Part shown: positions 58,559 through 64,000 of the stretch, one piece after another
How positions within the stretch are numbered: the stretch's first letter is position 1
Layout of the letters: each line of letters starts with the position of its first letter
Origin: DASUCS01 sp041166385
GTDB lineage: Bacteria; Actinomycetota; Acidimicrobiia; Acidimicrobiales; JACDCH01
Reading direction: 5' to 3'
NCBI GenBank assembly: GCA_041166385.1
Contig: JBEEFW010000078.1
Coordinates: 1 to 64,000 of the forward strand
Length of the DNA: 64,000 nt
Translations under genes and position numbers: made by a program
The notes under the pieces: generated by a model
What the model was told of the DNA's origin: nothing
Database searches by the model: none
The model's input: only the letters and a program-made list of their open reading frames with translations

Positions 58559-59368
58559 CTACTGCACCTGGCGCGGGGCGTAGATGGCCGTGTGGCTGAT
58601 TCGCGTCGCCAGGCCGTCGGCGACCATCACCGCAACGTCGAGCGTGACGAAGCGGTGGCCCTTGTGTTCCCACTCCGCCGTCACGATCGCGCTCGTCGAA
58701 ACGGAGTCGCCGTCGTTGACCAACCGGTGATGCTGCGCCGCCGACTCGACGTGGATCCACGGCCCCAGCCGAACATTGCGCGACAACACATAGTTCGCGT
58801 CCCGCAGCAACCACCCGGGGTGCGCGACGCGGGCCGACCGGTAGAGCGGCAACGTCTCACGCACGTCGTCGAGATACTGGCCCGCGTGGTCGGCGTGGAA
58901 ACCGTGGCGGCTCAACCCGAACTGACGGCCGACGGGCAATGTCGCCGGCGACGCGGCTGGAGGAGACTCGGCCTGCAAGACCTCCAGCCAGCGATCGACG
59001 GCGGGAGGCTCGGGCGTGCGCAGGGATAGCGACGCTTCACCGGTCGCGCACACCTCGTCGTCGGAGTTGCGCAGCTCGAGGCGCGTACGCGTGCCATCGT
59101 CATCCTCGGTGTAGTCGAGCGGCAGAACTCGAACGGTGTCGCCCTCGTACACCGGTTTCGAGAAGCGAGCTTGCATCGTGCCGCGCTCGAGCCAATCGAG
59201 ACCCCAGGCCTCCGCCGGCGGATGGGTCAAGTACGCATACAGGTCGACACCAGGGACGAGACCGCCGCCGAACCCGAAGCGGCGCGCCACTTCGTCGTCG
59301 TGGATCTTGTTGCCCGAGTGCGTCGCGGTGTTGTGGGCCTGCAGCTCCCACGCGGTCAACCTCGACAT
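58559..59368 (-). CDS. MaoC-like double-hotdog dehydratase
   Basis: The 269-residue protein looks like a fused pair of hotdog domains: HNTATHSGNKIHDDEVARRFGFGGGLVPGVDLYAYL (N-terminal) and YVLSRNVRLGPWIHVESAAQHHRLV...GHRFVTLDVAVMV (C-terminal). Enoyl-CoA hydratases of this kind bind CoA thioesters. The active-site Asp/His pair (D-x4-H) is not clearly placed. SD (AGGAG) before the ATG. Last gene of the minus-strand operon that begins with the ligase at 63112. Confidence 0.75.
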   Translation of the reverse strand: MSRLTAWELQAHNTATHSGNKIHDDEVARRFGFGGGLVPGVDLYAYLTHPPAEAWGLDWLERGTMQARFSKPVYEGDTVRVLPLDYTEDDDGTRTRLELRNSDDEVCATGEASLSLRTPEPPAVDRWLEVLQAESPPAASPATLPVGRQFGLSRHGFHADHAGQYLDDVRETLPLYRSARVAHPGWLLRDANYVLSRNVRLGPWIHVESAAQHHRLVNDGDSVSTSAIVTAEWEHKGHRFVTLDVAVMVADGLATRISHTAIYAPRQVQ

Positions 59369-59369
59369 G

Positions 59370-59714
59370 TCAGGAGTCTCCTAGGTGCTCAGTGGCAACT
59401 CGCTTCGGAACGCACATGCGCCAGGCGTCGAGCACGAGCTCGCGCATCTCATCGAGGTCGAGTTTGTCGAGGCGCACCTCCACCCAGTTGTAACGAAGGT
59501 CCGACGTTCTCGGCATCAAGAACTTGTCGGGTTCTGACTCGACGAGCGCGGCTCGCTCCTCCTTCGGGAAGCCGAACCCCATCTGCGTTTCGTCGCGCGA
59601 GAACGCTACGAACACGATGCGCCCGACTCGGAACTTCACTCGGTCGCGTACGAAGGCCTCATAGCTGCGAGGCAACGTGAGCGCCAGCGTTCGCACGTCA
59701 TCGATCGTGACCAC
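59370..59714 (-). CDS. MmcQ/YjbR-like protein
   Basis: The 114-residue protein is of the MmcQ/YjbR type (VRTLALTLPRSYEAFVRDRVKFRVGRIVFVAFSRDETQMGFGFPKEE, then NWVEVRLDKLDLDEMRELVLDAWRM), a small DNA-binding-like alpha/beta fold of unclear function. GTG start. It is one base from the next gene in the operon. No catalytic residue is known. Confidence 0.8.
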   Translation of the reverse strand: MVTIDDVRTLALTLPRSYEAFVRDRVKFRVGRIVFVAFSRDETQMGFGFPKEERAALVESEPDKFLMPRTSDLRYNWVEVRLDKLDLDEMRELVLDAWRMCVPKRVATEHLGDS

Positions 59715-59729
59715 CAGAGATCCAGCCTG

Positions 59730-60266
59730 TCACCACACGTCGCCGAAGCGATAGTCGCATGTGATCGGCGCGTCGAGGTCGATCGCTCCCGTCTGCGGGG
59801 TGCGGAGCACGAGCACACCCCCGTCCTCCTCCATCGTTCGAATGTGCCCCTCCGGTGCGTTCACGAACGTCATGCCTCGCCACCGTTCCCACCCGAGCTT
59901 GAGATAGAAGTCCGGGACGCCGGTCGAGAGCGCCCCGATGTCATATTTGTCCTGGATGACACCTGCGATTCGCTCCATCGCGGCCGCGGCATAGCCCCGT
60001 TGCTGGAACAGCGGATGCGTCGCGACGGACTCGACGTATCCGGCCGAGAGGGCGCGGTCGACCAAGTCGAGGCGCCGCGGCACCACGCTGGCGTGGCTCA
60101 CGATGATGTCGTCGACCTCGATCACCACGTGGGTGCCACCGAGCGCGTGGTCCCAGTCGTCGTCCGTGAAGTAGCCGCCGAAGGCGACGTCGAGCAGGGC
60201 CCGGAGCCGCAATCGCTCGCCGACGCTGAGTTCGTCCGTCGTCGCCTCGCGAAGCCGCGGCTCCAT
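59730..60266 (-). CDS. Aminoglycoside 2'-N-acetyltransferase-like (AAC(2')-I family) GNAT
   Basis: The 178-residue GNAT protein matches the AAC(2')-I family pattern throughout: FTDDDWDHALGGTHVVIEVDDIIVSHASVVPRRLDL, GYVESVATHPLFQQRGYAAAAME (acetyl-CoA loop), LGW..W.G.TFV.AP.G.IRT, and the C-terminal CDYRFGDVW (mycobacterial: CDWRAGDVW). This family acetylates aminoglycosides but is native in actinobacteria and may have a housekeeping role. It lies five bases after the acyl-CoA dehydrogenase gene in a CoA-pathway operon. No mobile element flanks it. ATG 60266 is the first codon giving the family N-terminus. Confidence 0.8.
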   Translation of the reverse strand: MEPRLREATTDELSVGERLRLRALLDVAFGGYFTDDDWDHALGGTHVVIEVDDIIVSHASVVPRRLDLVDRALSAGYVESVATHPLFQQRGYAAAAMERIAGVIQDKYDIGALSTGVPDFYLKLGWERWRGMTFVNAPEGHIRTMEEDGGVLVLRTPQTGAIDLDAPITCDYRFGDVW

Positions 60267-60271
60267 GCGAC

Positions 60272-61390
60272 TCAGCTGCGCGGCAGGCCGAGCATGCGGT
60301 CGCCGATGATCGTGCGCTGCACCTCGCTCGTGCCGCCGGCGATCGACGACGCCTTCGACCACAACCACTGCCGTTGCCACGGGCCCGTGAGCGGTGCGCC
60401 CGCGCCTTGCAGCAGAAGGCCGGCGTCGGAGAGGTGATGGGTCATCTCAGTCCACGTGAGCTTGACGAGGCTCGACTCGGGACCGGGCTCGATGCCGCGG
60501 CCGAGCCGCGACAGCGTCCGCCAGTTGTGCAGGCGCAGGATGCGCAACTCGACGTACGCCTCGGCCAGCGCGTCGGCGACGTCGACGTCGTCCAACTGAT
60601 GGGAATCGACCGCGAGGCGGTACAGGTCGTCGAGGTACGTCTCGTGCACGACCTGCTCCTTGAACGGGAACGACGTGCCGCGTTCGTGGGCCAGCGTGGT
60701 GTTGGCGACCGCCCAGCCGTTGTTGAGGTCGCCGACGAGGTGGTCGCTCGGCACGAACACCTCGTCGAGGAACACCTCGTTGAACTCGAACTCACCGGTG
60801 ATCTGCCGCAGCGGGCGGACCTCGATACCGGACGATTGCATGTCGACGACGAGATAACTGATGCCCTTGTGTTTCGGTAGATCGGGGTCGGTGCGCGCGA
60901 GGCAGATCCCCCACCGCGCTTCGGCGGCGTAGGACGTCCAGACCTTCTGGCCGGTGAGCAACCAGCCGTCGCCGGTCGGGATGGCGCGAGTGCTGAGCGA
61001 GGCGAGGTCGCTGCCCGCGCCCGGCTCGCTGAAGAGCTGGCACCAGAGCTCGCTGGCGTCGAGGATGCGCGGCAGCCAGCGAGCCTTCTGCTCGTCGGTT
61101 GCGTGCGCCAACAGCGTCGGCCCGGCGAGGTTGATGCCGACGCGGTTGACGGGCTGCGGGGCGCGGCTGCGGGCGTACTCGAGGTTGTAGAGCGCGACCT
61201 GCACCGGTGTCGCACTGCGTCCGCCGTACTCAGTGGGCCAGTGGATACCGACCCAACGATCGGCGGACAGCTTCGCCTGCCAGCGCCGACCCCATTCGAG
61301 ATCGTCCTGCGGCGGCTCGAGGTTGGTGCGCAACCACTCGCGGATCTCGGTGGCGAAGGCTTCCTCTTCGGCGGTGAAGGCGAGGTCCAC
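60272..61390 (-). CDS. Acyl-CoA dehydrogenase (FadE-type)
   Basis: The 372-residue flavoenzyme has WCQLFSEPGAGSDLASL, LLTGQKVWTSYAAEARW and the C-terminal GGTSEVQRTIIGDRMLGLPR. As in the gene at 10286, the base at the short-chain position is Gly; AHERGTSF may provide the Glu of helix G. It should dehydrogenate the CoA product of the ligase encoded upstream (12-base gap). Its electron acceptor is presumably the EtfBA fusion, far away at 8571. Confidence 0.87.
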   Translation of the reverse strand: MDLAFTAEEEAFATEIREWLRTNLEPPQDDLEWGRRWQAKLSADRWVGIHWPTEYGGRSATPVQVALYNLEYARSRAPQPVNRVGINLAGPTLLAHATDEQKARWLPRILDASELWCQLFSEPGAGSDLASLSTRAIPTGDGWLLTGQKVWTSYAAEARWGICLARTDPDLPKHKGISYLVVDMQSSGIEVRPLRQITGEFEFNEVFLDEVFVPSDHLVGDLNNGWAVANTTLAHERGTSFPFKEQVVHETYLDDLYRLAVDSHQLDDVDVADALAEAYVELRILRLHNWRTLSRLGRGIEPGPESSLVKLTWTEMTHHLSDAGLLLQGAGAPLTGPWQRQWLWSKASSIAGGTSEVQRTIIGDRMLGLPRS

Positions 61391-61402
61391 GGCGCGGCCG
61401 GC

Positions 61403-63112
61403 TCAGAGGTCCCAGAAGCGGATGCGGCCCGCGTGCTCGAGCGCGGCGCGCAACGTGGCTTCGTCGTCGCCGGTGAACGCCCGGTACTCGGCCGCGCCGC
61501 GGTCGCGGACGTAGAGGTCGTCGTCGCCGCAGAGGTCGCGGCGGTACTTCTGCCGCACGAGCGTGCGCTGCACGATCTTGTTCGTGCCAGTCGTGGGGAA
61601 CTCATCGACCACGCGCACGTAGCGCGGGCGCCACTTCGGGCCGACCTCGGGCAACGAATCGATGTACGTGGCGAAAGCCGTGGGATCGAACGTCGCGCCG
61701 TCACGCAGTCGCACGGCGGCCATCACTTGATCGCCCGCGTGCTCGTCGGGCACGCCGTAGACCGCGGCGAGTACGACGTCGGGGTGGTGACCGATGGCGT
61801 CCTCGATGGGACCAGCCGGGAAGTTCTCGCCGTCGACCCGCAACCAGTCGGCGGTGCGTCCGGCGAAGAACAGGAAACCCTCGTCGTCGACGTAACCGAG
61901 ATCGCCAGACCAGTACCACCCGCCGCGCAGCGTGGACTCGGTGGCCTCCGCGTTGTTGTAGTAGCCCTCGAACGGGCCGGCGCCGGCGGTGTTGACGATC
62001 TCACCGACGCACTGGTCGGCATTGAGGAGCGAGCCGTCGGGACTGATGCGGGCAACCGGCAGCTCGTGGCCTTCAGGGTCGACGACCTTCACGGTCTCAC
62101 CCACCTTGCCGACAGAGCCTTGCTTCATACCCTCGTCGCGATTGACGGCGATGCCGCCTTCGGTCGCGCCGAACGCGTCGATCACCTCGACGCCGAACCG
62201 CCGGCCGAACCTGTCGATCACCTCCGGTGATCCTTCGTTGCCGAACGCGACACGTAGCGGGTTGTCGGCGTCGTCGGGCAGCTCGGGCGTCGCCACGAGA
62301 TAGGACAGCGGCTTGCCGGTGTAGTTGAAGTACGTGGCGCCGTATCGGCGCACGTCGCCGAGCCAGCTCGACGCACTGAACTTCCGCGCCAACGAGACGG
62401 ACGCGCCGACGGCGATCGACGGCGCCCAGCCGACCATCAATGCGTTCGAGTGGAACAGCGGCATGCAGACGTAGCCGATGTCGTCGGGGCCGAGGTCCAT
62501 GATCGCCGCCATGCGCACGCCGGTCTGCAGCATTCGCCGTTGTGTGCAGATGACGGCCTTCGGCGCCGACGACGTGCCCGAGGTGAAGATGAGCGCCCAT
62601 CGCGACGTGACGTCGGGTTCGACGCCGGCGTCGACCGCGGATTGCGCGGCCACGACCACCGGGAGGTCGTCGTCGGCGACGAGCGTTTGCGGGAGGCGAT
62701 CGCTGATCGGCTCGAGCAGCGGCAGGTGGCGCGACTCGGTGATGATCAAGCCGATGTGCGTGTGCTCGATGTCGCGCCACAGGTGCTCGTCGCGTCGCGT
62801 GTGATTGAGGCCGACGACCACCGACCCGCTGAGCGCCGCACCGCCGAGGGCGAACAAGTAGTCGGGTGTGTTGTCGAGCAACACACCGACGTGCAGCACG
62901 CCGTCGGGGGTGCTCGGCGGCTGCGCGAGGAAGAGGTTCGCCCAGCGAATCGACTCGACGAGAAAGTCGGCGTGCGTGATGAGTTGGTCGTCGAAACGCA
63001 CCGCAGGACGCGACGCCGTGGCCGCGTCGGTGCCGTTGCGCCGCAGCAGCGCGGCGGCGTTGGCCGCGGGGAGCTCGGCCGTGCCTGGCGCGGGAATCGG
63101 GCGTGCGGCCAC
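61403..63112 (-). CDS. Acyl-CoA ligase (AMP-forming)
   Basis: The 569-residue ligase is longer than the two FadD-like ones and has FTSGTSSAPKAVICTQRR, GDLGYVDDEGFLFFAGRTADWLRVDGENFPAGPIED and the terminal TGTNKIVQRT lysine region. The N-terminal substrate domain resembles long-chain or steroid-side-chain ligases. First gene of the operon 63112-58559. GTG 63112 start. Operator O9 is 11 bases upstream and would also control the divergent TetR gene. Confidence 0.86.
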   Translation of the reverse strand: MAARPIPAPGTAELPAANAAALLRRNGTDAATASRPAVRFDDQLITHADFLVESIRWANLFLAQPPSTPDGVLHVGVLLDNTPDYLFALGGAALSGSVVVGLNHTRRDEHLWRDIEHTHIGLIITESRHLPLLEPISDRLPQTLVADDDLPVVVAAQSAVDAGVEPDVTSRWALIFTSGTSSAPKAVICTQRRMLQTGVRMAAIMDLGPDDIGYVCMPLFHSNALMVGWAPSIAVGASVSLARKFSASSWLGDVRRYGATYFNYTGKPLSYLVATPELPDDADNPLRVAFGNEGSPEVIDRFGRRFGVEVIDAFGATEGGIAVNRDEGMKQGSVGKVGETVKVVDPEGHELPVARISPDGSLLNADQCVGEIVNTAGAGPFEGYYNNAEATESTLRGGWYWSGDLGYVDDEGFLFFAGRTADWLRVDGENFPAGPIEDAIGHHPDVVLAAVYGVPDEHAGDQVMAAVRLRDGATFDPTAFATYIDSLPEVGPKWRPRYVRVVDEFPTTGTNKIVQRTLVRQKYRRDLCGDDDLYVRDRGAAEYRAFTGDDEATLRAALEHAGRIRFWDL

Positions 63113-63123
63113 GGCGGGAAGCT

Positions 63124-63143
63124 ACCTGACGTGAGCGTCAGGT
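63124..63143. promoter_or_regulatory. Operator-like palindrome O9
   Basis: ACCTGACGTGAGCGTCAGGT, 8-bp perfect arms around a four-base centre, lies between the divergent ligase (63112) and TetR (63161) starts. CTGACG (63126-63131) can be a -35, with TAACGT (63148-63153) as -10 seven bases before the TetR GTG. This is the classical arrangement of a self-regulating TetR. Confidence 0.75.
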
Positions 63144-63160
63144 CCGGTAACGTCGCTGTC

Positions 63161-63808
63161 GTGCCCAAGGCGGCGGCCAAGCCCAAGCAGACCACGTCGC
63201 GCGTCGGCAGCCCAGCCAGCGGGCGCGAGCTTCGGGCGCGGGGCCAGCGAACGGTGCGCAAGTTGCTCGACGCGGGCATCGAGGTGTTCGGATCGAAGGG
63301 CTACTTCCCGGCGCGCGTCGACGACATCGTGAAGGTGGCCAAGACGTCGCACGGCACCTTCTACCTGTACTTCGCGAACAAGGAAGACCTGTTCCGCGCG
63401 CTCGTGCTCGACGTGACCGAGGAGATCGGCGAGCTCGTCGAGTCGCTCGGTCCGCTCGGGCCCGACGACGAGAGCTTCGAGATGCTGAAGGGCTGGCTCG
63501 GCAGGTTCGCCGACATCCACCGCCGCTACGGGCCGGTGATCAAGGCGTGGACCGAGGCCGAGATCGACAACAGCGAGTTCGGACGCATGGGCTCGAACGT
63601 GCTGGGCGACTTCGTGATCAAGCTCGGACAGCGCATCGCCAAGTCGCCGGCGGTCGTCGCCGATCCGCAGCTCGCCGCGCTCGCGCTGGTCGCGATGATC
63701 GAACGCGCGAATTACTACGCGATCAGCGGACAGATGGGCAAGGGCAAGGCCGACGTCACCGACACCCTCGCCGAGATCGCCTTCGCCGCCCTCTTCGGCG
63801 CCCACTGA
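63161..63808 (+). CDS. TetR-family regulator, candidate for the CTGACA operators
   Basis: The 215-residue regulator has a basic N-terminus, HTH (VDDIVKVAKTSHGTFYLYFANKEDLFRAL) and a helical ligand domain (GRFADIHRRYGPVIKAWTEAEIDNSEFG). GTG 63161 is chosen as it follows TAACGT by seven bases, with no SD. It is closely related to the regulator at 30949. Directly adjacent to operator O9, it is the most economical candidate for recognising the CTGACxC...GTCAG class throughout the window. Probable ligand: an acyl-CoA of the ligase pathway. Confidence 0.85.
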   Translation: MPKAAAKPKQTTSRVGSPASGRELRARGQRTVRKLLDAGIEVFGSKGYFPARVDDIVKVAKTSHGTFYLYFANKEDLFRALVLDVTEEIGELVESLGPLGPDDESFEMLKGWLGRFADIHRRYGPVIKAWTEAEIDNSEFGRMGSNVLGDFVIKLGQRIAKSPAVVADPQLAALALVAMIERANYYAISGQMGKGKADVTDTLAEIAFAALFGAH

Positions 63809-63817
63809 TCCCCAACG

Positions 63818-63865
63818 AAATCCCACTCAGAACTACACACTTTTGTGTATGTCTGAGTGGGAATT
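63818..63865. repeat. Interspersed palindromic element, copy 2
   Basis: Arms AAATCCCACTCAGA (63818-63831) and TCTGAGTGGGAATT (63852-63865, one mismatch) enclose TACACA/TGTGTA around CTTT. It matches copy 1 at 34120. The two internal 2x2 mismatches are swapped, as if the outer part were inverted relative to copy 1. It supplies the stop codon and last residues of the following minus-strand ligase. Confidence 0.8.
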
Positions 63866-64000
63866 GCGGAGGAGGCGTTTGAGGATCTTGCCGTTGGGGT
63901 CTCGGGGGAGCTCGTCGACGAACGTGAACCGTGCTGGGCACTTGAAGTCGGCGAGCTTGCTGCGCACGTGGGCGGCGAGCTCGTCTTCCGTTGCCGGTGA
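63833..64000 (-). CDS. Acyl-CoA ligase 3' end, truncated by window edge
   Basis: Fifty-five residues are visible. LADFKCPARFTFVDELPRDPNGKILKRLLR is the typical C-terminus of an AMP-forming acyl-CoA ligase with the catalytic lysine in PNGKILK. The last ten residues (NSHSDIHKSV) and the TAG stop come from the palindromic element, so the native stop was probably lost when that element arose or arrived. The gene starts beyond 64000. Confidence 0.8.
   Translation of the reverse strand, partial: SPATEDELAAHVRSKLADFKCPARFTFVDELPRDPNGKILKRLLRNSHSDIHKSV

Noticed and set aside
59730..60266. Horizontally acquired resistance gene
   Set aside because: Base composition and operon embedding match its neighbours, and no integron or transposon parts are visible.

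Overview
This is a high-GC actinobacterial chromosome segment, most likely from Acidimicrobiia (Ilumatobacter-like). The evidence is the gene content: a ClpC-type N-domain protein, two mycothiol-dependent isomerase (DinB-like) proteins, bacterial P450s, many FadD/FadE-type beta-oxidation proteins, Ltp2/DUF35 pairs and TetR regulators. Lineage is inferred from content, not from a marker gene. No rRNA, tRNA, CRISPR array, transposase or phage gene was found, and no gene-free stretch exceeds about 200 bases.

Layout. 1-5279: a Clp N-domain protein, a TetR regulator, a lipoprotein, an isochorismatase-like protein, then an amidohydrolase and an acyl-CoA ligase. 5286-8574: exported proteins (beta-propeller, polysaccharide deacetylase, small membrane proteins, DoxX). 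8571-12716 (minus): an operon of P450, acyl-CoA dehydrogenase and a fused EtfB-EtfA. 12748-18708 (plus): a UbiB-like kinase, then an NDP-forming acyl-CoA synthetase, an Ltp2-like thiolase-fold protein, a DUF35 partner and an SDR. 18695-21134: two hydrolases and a small membrane protein. 21192-27473: three further amidohydrolase-2 paralogs, a SnoaL-like protein and a double CaiB/BaiF CoA-transferase. 27537-34117: SDRs, a MaoC-type dehydratase, another thiolase-fold protein, a TetR, a CoA ligase and an acyl-CoA dehydrogenase. 34178-40644: a second P450, an MFS transporter, a hydroxyacid dehydrogenase, a class II aldolase and an ABC solute-binding lipoprotein. 40641-46236 (minus): the matching LivF, LivG and fused LivHM, plus two surface or membrane proteins of unknown role. 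48077-54920: a tightly overlapping five-gene operon of HyuB, HyuA, a small GMC subunit, a GMC oxidoreductase and an IolB-like cupin. 55092-58557: a diguanylate cyclase, a DinB-like protein, a degenerate M23 lipoprotein and a KARI-like protein. 58559-64000: a minus-strand CoA-ligase/dehydrogenase operon that also carries an AAC(2')-I homologue, then a TetR and the 3' end of another ligase.

How it fits together. The window looks like a string of small catabolic modules for CoA-activated, possibly terpenoid- or steroid-like carboxylic acids: P450 or amidohydrolase entry, CoA ligase or CoA-transferase, FadE with EtfBA, hydratase/SDR, thiolase or retro-aldolase. The most striking shared feature is a palindrome built on CTGAC...GTCAG. 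It occurs at nine places, almost all in divergent or promoter intervals of these modules, and suggests one or two TetR regulons spanning the region. Many genes also have a TANNNT hexamer 6-8 bases before the start codon and no ribosome binding site, which points to widespread leaderless transcription. A second layer is a set of 44-50 bp near-perfect palindromes at gene ends; two of them, 30 kb apart, are homologous.
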